Source of the DNA: Argyresthia goedartella
Lineage: Eukaryota > Arthropoda > Insecta > Lepidoptera > Argyresthiidae
Direction: 5' to 3'
Length of the DNA: 64,000 nt
Assembly: GCA_949825045.1 (NCBI GenBank)
Contig: OX463821.1
Coordinates: forward strand, 35,794,486 to 35,858,485
The notes beneath the pieces were generated by a model, which did not search any database, was not told the origin of the DNA, and was given only the letters and a program-made list of their open reading frames with translations. The translations under genes and the position numbers were made by a program. Shown here in pieces: positions 10,545 through 20,361 of the stretch. Within the stretch, counting starts at the first letter, position 1, and the number at the start of each line of letters is the position of its first letter.

Positions 10545-11510
10545 AGAAAAATTCGGTCAAGTGCGAGTCTAAATCGCGCACGAAGGGTTCCGTACCACCG
10601 TTCAATGGAAGCGATGGTGTGGAGTGAATAGTTTGGATTTTACACAGCAAAATATTGTTTACAAAGTTATTGGTGCGGTTACTTTCACACTCTGTTTAAT
10701 ATTTATGCTTCGGAACGCACCTTTTTTCGTTGCGCGACTCGGACCGCGAGTGATCGGAACGGAACTAGCAGCTGTCACTTGTATAGAAACGTGATGACGA
10801 GTTAGAGGTTACTTTTTTTGCACATGGCATTCGGGCCTTGGCTGTATTTTTATTAGTAATAATTGTCTAACACAGGTGTCGGGCCTGGTCGGAGTGTTAA
10901 TTTGTAATAATCATCACGGAACAATCGTACAATCGTCGGGAAATAAGTAGATTCACGTCATCGGAGTGAGTGCTTCGTGTTGTGAAGGGACGAAGTGATT
11001 CGGGGATCAATTCGTCGCATTCGGACAGCGACCCTTCGTGTTGGCAAGCAACACGACGGCGACAGCATCGGGCTACGACGAGAGTAAGATTCGACTCCTC
11101 TCCCCCACCCTTGTGCTCCTCATCCCGTGTTCCTGCCTCGAATTGAGCTTTCGAATTCCGGTCCACGGCGTCAAAGGTCAGTACTCCTGGTGAAAACCAA
11201 CCCTACCAAGATTCCACGCCCTGTCGGTTAAGGCGTGGAATTTAATCACACTCCATGTACGTAACCAGGTGCATCCATAAGTTTGTATGTGGTATTGAAA
11301 GAATTGTTGTATGGGAGTCCCCTTAAATATTTCTTTTATCCTGTTTTTTAGTATTTGTTGTTATAGCGGCAACAGAAATACATAATCTGTGAAAATTTCT
11401 ACTCTCTAGCTAGCTAGGTTCTTGAGATACAGCCTGGTGACAGACGGACGGACGGACAGCGAAGTCTTAGTAATAGGGTTCCGTTCTTACCCGTTGGGTA
11501 CGGAACCCTA
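10545..11510 (+). repeat. GGGTTCCGTACC repeat, copy C, split by an insertion
   Basis: The left part (10545-10692) matches the start of copy A almost base for base. The right part (from 11246) resumes at TCACACTCCATGTACG and runs to GGTACGGAACCCTA at 11510. Between them is a 553-bp foreign segment at 10693-11245. Confidence 0.85.
10693..11245. mobile_element. Unrecognised 553-bp insertion with 8-bp target duplication
   Basis: Copy A of the host repeat shows what the empty site looks like. Here it is split, with TCACACTC present on both sides (10685-10692 and 11246-11253). The insert begins TGTTTAATATTTATG and ends with a hairpin (TTCCACGCC facing GGCGTGGAA) just before ATTTAA. It is less AT-rich than its surroundings and contains no convincing frame; the minus-strand frame at 10897-11166 shows no known motif. 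An 8-bp duplication is typical of hAT transposons and also possible for LINEs or SINEs, but clear inverted ends were not found. Confidence 0.65.
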
Positions 11511-11863
11511 AAAATTGACAATACAACATTTTCTCAACTCAGGATAACAAAATATTTTGTATTACTTATGTTGTGTTACTGCCACAATTTAGGTGCTAGT
11601 ATCCGCCACTTTTGATTTTTTTTCCAGAATAATGAGCTTTAGAACTTTTAATTAATTAAATAGTGTTGATGAAAACGCATTTGCGTGGATTGGTTGATGA
11701 GCCAAAGGACCATGGACAGTTTTTAAGAACTCTGGAACCATTTTTTGCAACATTTTATGGTACTTCGTTTCATATTAGGGCACGTAAGTTAAAATCCAGC
11801 ACGAAAATTGAGTTTTCGTCAGTGTTTTTGAAATTCATATTTAGGTATATCACTTTTCCAATA

Positions 11864-12297
11864 TTGTCCAACAGTAATGCAAGTCATGTCGACTGAAAGC
11901 TCTTGGGGTGTACTTCGTTTCATAAGTTCAAATCCAGCGCAAAAATGCTGTTTTGTATTCAAACATTCAAAAATATTAAAAAGTCGTTCGACCTCTATTG
12001 CGTTGCGGTTCGAGGCTGTACCTGCCAAGCGAGAGATCCCGGGTTCGAATCCCAGCTGGGGAGAAAAAAAAACTCCCCAGGTCTTCATTGTTTATATGTG
12101 TGAGACGTCGCTGATTCTGGTTCCCACGCCTCAGGGTATCCTAGTGTGGGGCCAGAAGCAACATAAGTGCCTGTTTATAAATTTATATGTTTATGTTCAT
12201 TTGCATGGAGGTTTTGAACTTAGCTGCTATAATATGAAATAAAGTACACCCCAAGAGCTTTCATATGACATACGTATCATTATTGTTGGACAATTTT
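11864..12297. repeat. Element with roughly 60-bp inverted ends, carrying a SINE
   Basis: ATTGTCCAACAGTAATG and GAAAGCTCTTGGGGTGTACTT at the left (11864-11915) are matched in reverse by AAGTACACCCCAAGAGCTTTC and CATTATTGTTGGACAAT at the right (12243-12297). Middle positions of the arms have diverged. The space between is mostly filled by a tRNA-headed SINE. A degenerate tandem copy of the left arm's neighbourhood (TACTTCGTTTCATA with AAATCCAGC) lies at 11761-11805, hinting at a larger unit. Confidence 0.6.
11985..12230 (+). mobile_element. tRNA-headed SINE, second subfamily
   Basis: The head carries a B box (GGTTCGAATCC, about 12042). The body has TTATATGTGTGAGACGTCGC followed by TTCTGGTTCCCACGCC and the 3' motif TATCCTAGTGTGGGGCC. 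The GACGTCGCTG..TTCTGGT block recurs in the minus-strand SINE at 61510-61645, and the TCCTAGTnTGGGGC tail motif recurs in the SINEs at 8804 and 13080, so all are related. Confidence 0.7.
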
Positions 12298-12300
12298 GCC

Positions 12301-12700
12301 TTCAGTCCAAATTGACGCATGGTCCTTTCCAGGCTTGCTAGGCTGCTTTGTAGATCCGCTGCTTACTATTGATAATCGTATTTGCTGCCGAGATCACCCC
12401 ACTTGAATTTACTGTCACTGTCACTTCCATTCCGACGTTACTCGAGGCTAATCAAAACCACAACACGTACTCGGGCATACAGAGGTCACATTTTGATTAC
12501 CTTTGAGTCAAGAACAACTGTCTCCAGTAGAAACACAGCGCAGGTAAATTAGTATTTCAGTACACTCCTATTGTTACTATGTTAGTAACAAAACAATATA
12601 ATTTAGCGTCACGCCATTCCCAAACGCAAGAGACACAGTTAAAATAATAAAACAATAATTTTGTTATTATTTATCCCTGGATATAATTTATAATAATTAA
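12301..12700. other. Interval without a supported gene
   Basis: No motif-bearing frame or clear repeat boundary is visible. Confidence 0.4.
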
Positions 12701-12835
12701 GATGTTATATTTTCACTAGTGGGAGTTTCTCGCCATTCTTCTCCCACAGTAGGCCAATGTAGAGAAGAGACAAAAGTTATGTTTTCTAAACATATGTTAA
12801 TATTTACATAAAATAAAGAAAATTCTGGTTATGAA
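12700..12835 (+). repeat. Hairpin-tailed LINE, 3' UTR only
   Basis: GTGGGAG at 12719 pairs with CTCCCAC at 12741, followed by the TGTAGAGAAGAG and AATAAAG strings. This matches the 3' UTR after the LINE at 41847-42305. It is a strongly 5'-truncated copy with no coding sequence. Confidence 0.65.
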
Positions 12836-13079
12836 TTTGTTGCGCCCACCTTTGCCCTTGTATGTTAGTAGTGTAGAAAGTCTACCTTGTGCCTATATTC
12901 TACGTCTAAGTCTACATTGTATATGTACTCAAGTGTGGAGTAAAGGGCGCAGGTCAGAATTTCACCCTAGATCCCCCCTCCGCACCCACAATTCACGGTT
13001 CATAGAGCATGCAATGGCCGAGGCTTACTCACTCCTCTATCACAGTCGACTGCTCTTCACTTGAATCCTTATTTTGATC

Positions 13080-13300
13080 ATATTATAATACCTTGGACAC
13101 TACTTACACACATTGATCTAGCCCCAAACTAGGATACCTTTTATCTTGCGTACTAGTCAACGATACACATACTTATATAGATAAATATTATACTTAGATA
13201 GACAAACAACCATAACTAGGGTAGACTCGAACCCGGGACCCCTGGCTTCGTAGGCAGGGTCACTGCCGACTCGGCTATTCGGGTCGTCAAATTATACCCA
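13080..13300 (-). mobile_element. tRNA-headed SINE, copy 2 (same subfamily as 8804)
   Basis: Read on the minus strand, the head (GAGTCGGCAGTGACC, then GGTTCGAG at the B box) and body (ATAAGTATGTGTATCG, ending ATCCTAGTTTGGGGCTAG) match the SINE at 8804-9105. The 3' end is near the AAGGTATTATAAT string at 13080. Confidence 0.75.
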
Positions 13301-13612
13301 GAAAAGAGAGCTGGCAACATCGCCCGGTTATAATCGTGTAAAAAAGCAATCGCACAAAGAAAAAAGCCTACAAATCATCTCAAATAGATATTTATGATCT
13401 ATTTAGATCAAATAGACCGCTACATAGATCATAAATAAGAAAAAAACCTCAGTGCGTGAGTAGACCTATAAAATTTTGGCTATAATAACACCGGCAATTC
13501 CAAGTCATTTAATATTTTCGTATCACAATCACTATATTGACTTCGGAAAAGATCGGATATTTATTAATATGCCCATTTGGTTGCTGTCAGTCTTGTAAAA
13601 AAAATCCTTGTA
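13301..13612. other. Interval without a supported gene
   Basis: AT-rich. Contains a local imperfect inversion of ATAGATCATAAATA with TTTATGATCTATTT (about 13386-13430) and nothing coding. Confidence 0.4.
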
Positions 13613-13871
13613 ATACTTTATTGCACAAAACAGTGACAACAAAACAAATATAAAGGAAAGGCGAGCTTATTTTGAATGAGAGATTTCTTCCAGCAAACCT
13701 GAAATGGAGAGGGAAAAAAGAAACTAAAGGTAGAACATGGTATAACTATGTGCACAACAATAAAAATGTAAAAAAACTACTTACCAATAACTAAATAATA
13801 ATAAAAATAATGCTATATATAAATGTGTAACATATACATAAATAGTAGATACAAATAAATACAAATACTTA

Positions 13872-14724
13872 TCATGGAAGAGAAAGATAGTGTTCTTTCA
13901 AACGACTTTTAAAGGTTTGAATTGACGGACTGTCTCTGATGGCGCTGGGGAGTTTGTTCCAGACACTGATAGCTCGTAGTCTAACCCATTCTCATAAGCA
14001 GCAGTTTTATGTTGCGGATTTGTAAGTAGTGACCGAGTGTAAGATCTCCGTGGCCTATCCGAAGACAGAAAAACGAAACGATCCCGTAAGAAGCCAGGAT
14101 AGCGAGGATTACATAAAATATTGAAGAGGCAAATGGGGATATGGGAATCCCGTCGAAGGCAAATTAGGAGCCATTACAACTCTTTGCGATACCCCGAGAC
14201 GTGGTCAAACTTGCGCAGACCTAAAAAAAACGCAATCCTGAGGTTTTGAAGTCGCTCGAGTTTGTTCAGTTGCTTTTCGTTTGTGCTTGCCCGGAAGACA
14301 TCAGGATAATTTATCAGGGTAAGAAGAAGAGACCGGGCAAGCCTGATTTGTGTCTGAAGAGGCAGGAAGTTTTAAAGCCGCCTGAGGGAGTGGAAAGTGG
14401 CAAAGACACGTCTACTAACCTCGCTGACATGCATGACCAGTACAGCTGGTCAGAGCATGTCAGCGTCAAACATAACTCCTAGATTTTTGGCCTTGGTGCT
14501 GTATGAGATTACGGTTCCATCATAGGTTACAGGAGCAATAGAAATATGCTGTATCAACTTAAGGAGCTGGAACCAATGATCATAGCCTGTGACTTAGTAG
14601 GGTTGACAAGGAGACCACGAGACGAAGCCCAAACCCTGATATTCTCGATATCAGCATTGAACACATCTAAAGCTGGTGCCATATCACCGGAAGGGAAATG
14701 GCGATATATCTGGAGATCGTCGGC
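13872..14724 (-). pseudogene. Nested LINE: RT second half and C-terminal domain
   Basis: Minus-strand translation starts inside the RT catalytic box (ADDLQIYRHFPSG, from 14724) and continues with VWASSRGLLVNPTKSQAMI near 14600, a standard RT segment. The C-terminal LRAISVWNKLPSAIRDSP..FKSRL reaches a TGA at 13872. Intermediate stretches need frame changes. The upstream part of the catalytic box lies at 15115-15125, across the 380-bp insertion. Confidence 0.8.
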
Positions 14725-14729
14725 GTAAA

Positions 14730-15109
14730 TAATAATAAATAATAATAAATTTTATTAAATAAAAAAACGGTAATTACAAGAAATAAATAATACGTGACTT
14801 AATTATAACAGAGGTAAAAGTAAGAATAGCCCAAACTAGGAGTAAACCTGTATTTTAGGCACTAACTGAGCTACAGTTCTGAAAAAATATCTTCATTATT
14901 ACAATTTTAAAATATTAAACTTATGATTAAACTAATAATAATACTTAATTTACTACTTAGCTTAAGATATTCAATAAAATCTCAGGGTCGTCATACCTCC
15001 GGCACTGCAAGTACTCTTGCAGCTTGATTTTGCAGGTTGAGTGTTTTAGGGGAAACATACACAATTTTGAATTTAGTCTTTTGTAGAGAAATGGACCGAG
15101 AAAGGCGAT
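14730..15109 (-). mobile_element. LINE 3' tail (380 bp) inserted into the RT catalytic box
   Basis: The segment carries a LINE ORF2 end on the minus strand (LNSKLCMFPLKHSTCKIKL to a stop near 14957), a 3' UTR and an (AATAAT)-type tail. It is flanked by GTAAA on both sides (14725-14729 and 15110-15114). Deleting it with one GTAAA rejoins the host YADD box in frame. This is a classic 5'-truncated target-primed insertion, from a family different from its host. Confidence 0.85.
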
Positions 15110-16257
15110 GTAAAGATGGTAAGATGAGGAGAGGACATCTGAGATGGAATTAATGAAGATACTGAAAAGAAGAGGGGCGAGTGTATCAGCCTGGGGGACT
15201 CCCGAAAAGAGATCACACCACTCCGTTGAAGTCGTCTCTGAATTTATACGCTGCTGGTAACCTCTCAGATAAGAGTCGAACCAGTTAGCAGAGACGGAGG
15301 ACACGTTGAAGGACTTCAGTATCTCAACGAAAATGTCGAAATCGACGCAGTTGAAGGCGCTGCTGAAGTCGAGCAATGCTATTACAGTGAGCTGTTTCTC
15401 ATCCATTGCTTGCTCAATGTGACTTTGAGTAAGGCCGTGACGGTACTGTGACCCGGTGTAAATCTGGACTGGAATTGATTCAACAAGTTGTAACAGGCAA
15501 GGTAGGAGAAGATGGAATGGATAATGGATTCTAGGAGTTTGGAGAGGATTGGCGGGATGGATATCGGACGAAACTCTTTAAAGGAGGAGGGATTTCATGT
15601 TTTGGGTAAAGGGATATCTAAAGCTTTTTTCCACACATTAGGGCAGGAACAACTGGAGAGAGAGTAGTTTATAATATGTGTAATAGTTGGAAGTAGCTCT
15701 TTGAGCACACTACATCATTTTAGTGCAGATATTATAATCTCCTACAGCTTTGGAGGAAATGCTGAGCACTGCTTTCTTAACTGCATCAATTCCGACAAGA
15801 CTGAAGTCAAATGGAGTGGATTCCTTTACAGTGGATTCAATGCCGACAGGCGAGACTGATGACAAGTTGTTGAGACCGTTGAGATCAACATTGTCAACCA
15901 GCTGATTCTGAGACTTACCGACACCAAGCGACTTGAGGAATTTCCACACTTGGGAGGGATTATTACTCTCAATACACTGAAAGATGTGGCGTCACTTGGC
16001 ATCAAGACACATGCAGTTACATCGGTTTCAAAGGCATTTGAAAAGCGGAAGATGCTCGGCTGTAGGCTCCTTTTTGTACCGGTTTTTGGCCCTATTCCGT
16101 TTAGCCATCAAGCGCTTGATAGCGTCAGTGAGCTAGGGTGCTGGAAGGTCTTTTACCTTGACCTTCTTAACCGCTGCATGCTTGTCGAAGAGTCTCAGAA
16201 TCATTGCGTTGAAATGGTGGATCTTGTCATCCACAGTCTCACTGGAGATAACAGGAG
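15110..16257 (-). pseudogene. Nested LINE: linker and RT first half
   Basis: The minus strand reads from PVISSETVDDK at about 16250 through a basic linker (KRLMAKRNRAKNRYKKEP), then KVWKFLKSLGV (about 15945) and AVKKAVLSISSKAVG. After a damaged stretch come LLDFSSAFNCVD (15370) and FSGVPQADTLAPLLFSIFIN (15200), the RT palm motifs with the QG-type box slightly altered. The segment has several frameshifts and stops between 15410 and 15710. Confidence 0.8.
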
Positions 16258-16262
16258 ACCAG

Positions 16263-16459
16263 TGTGCCGGCCCGTACGCCCACCACAGATATGCGGAAAT
16301 ATCTCATCATGTACTATGTCTTATGCACGTCATTAATATCATGTACCAACCTAGTATATAAGTTAGGATTGTATTCCAATCAATAGACAAAACTTTAACT
16401 GAGCATGTAGTGACAAGCCTTTTATTACGTCTCCCGTCGGTTGCCGCTCTGTCGGCAAA
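16263..16459 (+). repeat. Left LTR of the TRIM-like element
   Basis: 197 bp, beginning TGTGCCGG and ending GGCAAA. It differs from the right LTR at only a handful of positions by eye (for example CACCACAGATATG versus CGCCACAGAGATG), which suggests a moderately young insertion. Confidence 0.88.
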
Positions 16460-17112
16460 GTGGTGACACCGACAGTGAACATCGAGCAACCTTCGGTAAA
16501 ATCTTCATAGAAGTGAAAAAATAAGCTGGATTCGCCTTTCAAAATGTTTCCGCAATGGAGACTCAGGCGCCAAGAAGACTGCATCATCAAGTTGCCGAGA
16601 TATCGGTGAAATAGTTCCTGCCTTCGGTCGCATATCCTAAGCCAATGAAGCAGCAGTGGAAAATACGCAGCCCACCAGCAACCTCATAACCTCAACTGTG
16701 GACTGCAGGTCAATGATCGGTTGATAGCGAGTTATGAAGACACCCCACCACATAATATCAAAAATTACGGCGATATAGCCAAGAATAAAGAAGAGTAAAG
16801 AACGAGCAACGTTTTGTTCCATCGTTCCGGAACAGACAAACGTTTCACAGCCAGAAGCAATCATCATTATCATCATCATCAGTCATCTCATCGAGCACTT
16901 CGTCATGACAGAGTACAGTGACTAGTACATGGAGAGGCCTATCCATGACCGCTGACCCTGCACCCTAGTCTATGAAAAAAGAGACGACATTGAGAATATC
17001 ATACAACGTAATGTGCAACATCAACCCCATACGAGGAGCAGAAGATGGAGCAAGCTCCAGGCAATCGACCTCGCATCCATGATAAATTTAGAACAAAATA
17101 GCCCCAAACCTC

Positions 17113-17309
17113 TGTGCCGGCCCGTACGCCCGCCACAGAGATGCGGAAATATCTCATCACGTACTATGTCTTATGCACGTCATTAATAACATGTACCAAC
17201 CTAGTATATAAGTTAGGATTGTATTCCAATCAATAGAGAAGACTTTAACTGAGCATGTAGTGACAAGCCTTTTATTACGTCTCCTGTCGGTTGCCACTCT
17301 GTCGGCAAA
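17113..17309 (+). repeat. Right LTR of the TRIM-like element
   Basis: 197 bp, same ends as the left LTR and followed directly by the duplicated ACCAG and the resumed host LINE frame. Confidence 0.88.
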
Positions 17310-17314
17310 ACCAG

Positions 17315-18235
17315 GATGCAGTATCAATACCATTGAAGCCATGAATATGTATAAATTTTGCTCTGCTCTTGGGCGGGTTAATCTTATACGAGAGATAAAT
17401 CAGTTCATGAAAGGAAAAAGGAGAGTTAAACTGTCCATGGGTCGCAACCTTTTCCAAATTCGCGACGATCATGAGATCAAGGAGGGAAGGAATGCAGTGT
17501 GGTTGAAAATGAGTTGCTTTGAGTGGAGGAATATGTAAATTGAAAGAATTTACAATGGACTGGAGTTTAGCAGAGCGGGAATCATTTTTGAGAATACATG
17601 TATTAAAATCACAAAGAAATATCATTGTAAAGAGGAGTCGCTGATTGAGAAAAGACTCGAAAGAGTCAAAATAATCAATGAGGAGTGAGGGACTATAGAG
17701 AAAGCCCAACAGAACTTTATAATGGTGAAGACAGATTTCAAGAAATAGATGTTCTGCAGATTCGGAGTACTCACTCGGTGAGACATTTACAACTCTGCAA
17801 GGAATATCCGAGCGAAGGTTAATGGCTACGCCGCCATCTGCCTTTCCAATTCTGTTGTTCCGATAAAGCTGGAACCCAGGCAGCGAGTACATAGTGGATG
17901 GTAAAGTCGGCTTGAGAAAGGATTCAGATACAAGAATACCATCCATATGTTTTCTACTGAACGCCTCGAGTATGTCCGGATAACTAGAGTAGATGGATAC
18001 TCTTAGCGTTGATATGAACAATATTTAAATTGTTGCCCAGGCTACCAAAAACAGTGGTAAGTTTGTCGTATAGTGGTTTCTCCGCAAAGGAATTATCACT
18101 CTCCGCACTAGTATAGTAATCGTTTGATGAACAAGAGAAGAAATAATTTTCAATATTACATAAACTATCCATATATAAAATACCTAAATATATAAAAATT
18201 ATACTAACGCAAATTAAAGCAATTAACCTAAGCAA
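17315..18235 (-). pseudogene. Nested LINE: apurinic-type endonuclease domain
   Basis: The ORF2 N-terminus reads VHINAKSI near 18000, then after a frame change PDILEAFSRKHMDGILVSESF (the acidic metal-binding motif), GGVAINLRSD, CDFNT (for the usual GDFN) and the late FHELIYLSYKI segment. The start is uncertain; 18235 is the upstream limit of the open frame. The domain nicks target DNA in LINEs. At least one frameshift (about 17990) shows decay. Confidence 0.8.
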
Positions 18236-18240
18236 TAACT

Positions 18241-18651
18241 AAATAAATACCGACCTAGACCCCAACTACACAAGAGTGCTTAAAGGAATCTATTAACTAT
18301 CCACATTAAATTTACATTCATAGAAAAACACATACACGAGAATAAATCAAGAGAGAATAGATATGTGAAATATCATGCACGTTATCGTTACGTTATGCAA
18401 TGCGTATCGTTAGCAAGAATCGGAACACCGCTATGAAATATATAAAAGTAAAATGTCAACACTGGAAGGAAGGTTGTGACAAATGACATGACATGAAGAT
18501 AAATTTATCAAAGGAGACAAACGAAAGATATACAAGTAAACTGAATCTACCTCACAAAATATCTCAGCGATTGTCGAAAATTTACAAAAATTACTTCAAT
18601 AACAAAAATATTCTCTTGAATGTTATTTGAAATGTGAAACAATGATATATA
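18241..18651. other. AT-rich interval, no supported gene
   Basis: No frame with recognisable content. It separates the nested LINE from maT copy 2. Confidence 0.4.
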
Positions 18652-19960
18652 CACAGTCAGGTCATAAGTTCTGTCACATGTGCAATATGTAATAATTTAG
18701 ACATGTTTATTATTTATGTAAACATTTATATAGCAAAATGAAATTAATAAAACATAGATTCTTATGGTAATAAAGTTTATTCAAAATGACCCCCGCGATT
18801 TTGAATACAGGCCTTTATTCTGCGCGGCCAGTCGTCTATCGCAGCACGAACGAGGTCCATGTCAATATCGGCGGCTGCCTTAATCAAGGATGCCTTGAGT
18901 GACTCCAAATCAGGATGAGGCTTTGAGCAGGCCTTTTCCTCCAAGTGTTGCCATATCTTGTAATCTAACGGACTCAAATCTGGACTGGAGGAGGGCCAGT
19001 CTTTGTGCCGGATGAAGTCGATTTCACGTGCCGCCAGCCAGTCTTGTGTGCTTTTCGCTCTATGAGCTGGCGCAGAATCTTGTTGGAATACCCAGTGCCT
19101 GTTATTAAACATGGTATGAGAAACAGGTTCCACAAGGTTCTTGAGGACTGTATTTTGATAAACAACTGCATTAGTTTTTACGCCTTTCTCACAAAAATGT
19201 ACCTCAGTTAAGCCCCAATAAGAGACTCCCAACCAAACCATGAGCGAGGATGGAAAATGACCTCGTTGGACAGGCGGAATACGGTTGCTCGCTTCTTCAC
19301 TGCTGTGTGCGTACACCTTATCATTTTGTTTGTTGTAGCTCTCTTCCACGGTGAAAATTTTTTCATCCGAAAAAAGAATTTCCCGATGCTTTTTTCCCGC
19401 GTACCGCTTCAACAAAGCGCGGCATCTCTTCAGTCTCAGGTCCATTAAACGAGCGTCCAAACGATGTCCTGTTTTTCTTCGATATGCACTTAGCCCTAAG
19501 GCTTCATTTAACACCCTTTTCACCGTGGTCCTGCTTAACCCTATCTGAAGGGCCAACAGTTTCTGCTTACGTATGGGATTTCTTTGAATTCGCGCCTTCA
19601 CAGCTTTTATCACTGCTGGAGTCCTAACAGAGTGAGGGCGACCACTTCTTGACCTGTCATCTACACTAGAGTCTTCATTGTATCGTTTTATGGTACGATA
19701 AACGAATCTTTTGGTTATATTCAAAATTTTCAGTAAGTGGAAAATCTGAATTGGCGCGTAACCGCAACGATGCAACGCAATAACTGCGACACGGTCTTCT
19801 CTAAGTGTCCACTCCATATTTAAAAATGAGGAAAATTCTAAAAAGTACACATTTTTATTTTCATGAAAAATTCGAAATTCGAATTAAATAAACTTTTTTG
19901 TGGTCAGCGTTCTAAATTCAAAAGATTTTATTGTGTGACAGAACTTATGACCTGACTATG
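18652..19960 (-). mobile_element. maT-type (DD37D) mariner-like transposon, copy 2, apparently intact
   Basis: Ends CACAGTCAGGTCATAAG and its mirror ACCTGACTATG enclose 1309 bp flanked by TA. It carries an uninterrupted transposase. Length and ends equal those of copy 1 (6124-7432); the two differ at scattered single bases. Confidence 0.93.
18777..19817 (-). CDS. maT (DD37D) transposase
   Basis: A 346-residue cut-and-paste transposase, full length for the family. I chose the MEWT methionine at 19817 rather than the upstream one at 19850 because copy 1 shares it and the upstream residues look like leader. Residues 10-110 form the paired helix-turn-helix DNA-binding region, with SGRP at 58-61. 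The catalytic core has Asp151 (LFSDEKIF), Asp247 (QQDSAPAH) and Asp285 (SPLDYKIW), 37 residues separating the last two. It ends GGHFE. No stop or frameshift is visible, so the protein could be active, though activity cannot be judged from sequence. Confidence 0.93.
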   Translation of the reverse strand: MEWTLREDRVAVIALHRCGYAPIQIFHLLKILNITKRFVYRTIKRYNEDSSVDDRSRSGRPHSVRTPAVIKAVKARIQRNPIRKQKLLALQIGLSRTTVKRVLNEALGLSAYRRKTGHRLDARLMDLRLKRCRALLKRYAGKKHREILFSDEKIFTVEESYNKQNDKVYAHSSEEASNRIPPVQRGHFPSSLMVWLGVSYWGLTEVHFCEKGVKTNAVVYQNTVLKNLVEPVSHTMFNNRHWVFQQDSAPAHRAKSTQDWLAAREIDFIRHKDWPSSSPDLSPLDYKIWQHLEEKACSKPHPDLESLKASLIKAAADIDMDLVRAAIDDWPRRIKACIQNRGGHFE

Positions 19961-19962
19961 TA

Positions 19963-20361
19963 GTTATATAACTAAAATATTAACATTATATTTCAGAAAC
20001 TATGAATTTTCAATTTTCAAATCATAGTAGTAGCTTGTAAGATACCACCAGCAATAACATACCAAACTTCTTGAAAGAAAATAATGATAAAACTACTGAA
20101 TTAATACAAAAAATAACAAAAATCTCTTTGCAATATGTTGACCAATTAAAGCCTAGAAAATCCGAAAGCCTAGGAAATCCATATAAAAAATCTGTCTCAT
20201 TGGACGAAAAATTAGCACAAACCTGTTTTTTTATTTTTATTGTTTATTTATCCAAAACAAAACTGATTTTTTATTTTTTTTTAGGTTTTTATGCGGAAAG
20301 TGATATCGCTATGATGCGTTTTTACAATTCACAATTTACTTACAAATTCATACGAAATAGT
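19963..20361. other. Interval with a small unassigned frame
   Basis: A 122-residue plus-strand frame (20071-20439) crosses this interval, starting KENNDKTTELIQKI. It has a low-complexity hydrophobic middle and runs into repeat R430, so it is probably fortuitous. I do not recognise it. Confidence 0.35.

Larger units (their letters stand above)
16263..17309 (+). mobile_element. TRIM-like miniature LTR retrotransposon (1047 bp)
   Basis: Two 197-bp direct repeats (16263-16459 and 17113-17309) start TGTGCCGGCCCGTACGCC and end CTCTGTCGGCAAA. ACCAG flanks the unit on both sides (16258-16262 and 17310-17314), a 5-bp target duplication. TGGTGACACCGAC right after the left repeat (16461) fits a tRNA primer-binding site. 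The 653-bp interior has no long frame, so the element is non-autonomous. The purine tract expected before the right LTR is poor (it reads AAACCTC). Removing the unit with one ACCAG makes the host LINE reading frame continuous. Confidence 0.88.
13613..18240 (-). mobile_element. Old LINE (endonuclease plus RT), host to two nested insertions
   Basis: Read on the minus strand, the order is endonuclease (18235-17315), linker and RT N-terminal region (16257-15410), RT palm (15406-15110), rest of RT with the second half of its catalytic box (14724-14500) and C-terminal domain ending at 13872. A 3' UTR with AATAAAG near 13620 follows. A TRIM-like LTR element (16263-17309) and a LINE tail (14730-15109) interrupt it. 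Several other frameshifts and stops exist. The clade looks Jockey/R1-like from the C-terminal IRDSPSIQTFKSRL string, but this is not certain. Confidence 0.85.

Noticed and set aside
16862..16890. (ATC)n run as an RTE tail
   Set aside because: It lies inside the TRIM interior without the GAGGCCT..CAGCAGTGGG box, so it is treated as simple sequence.
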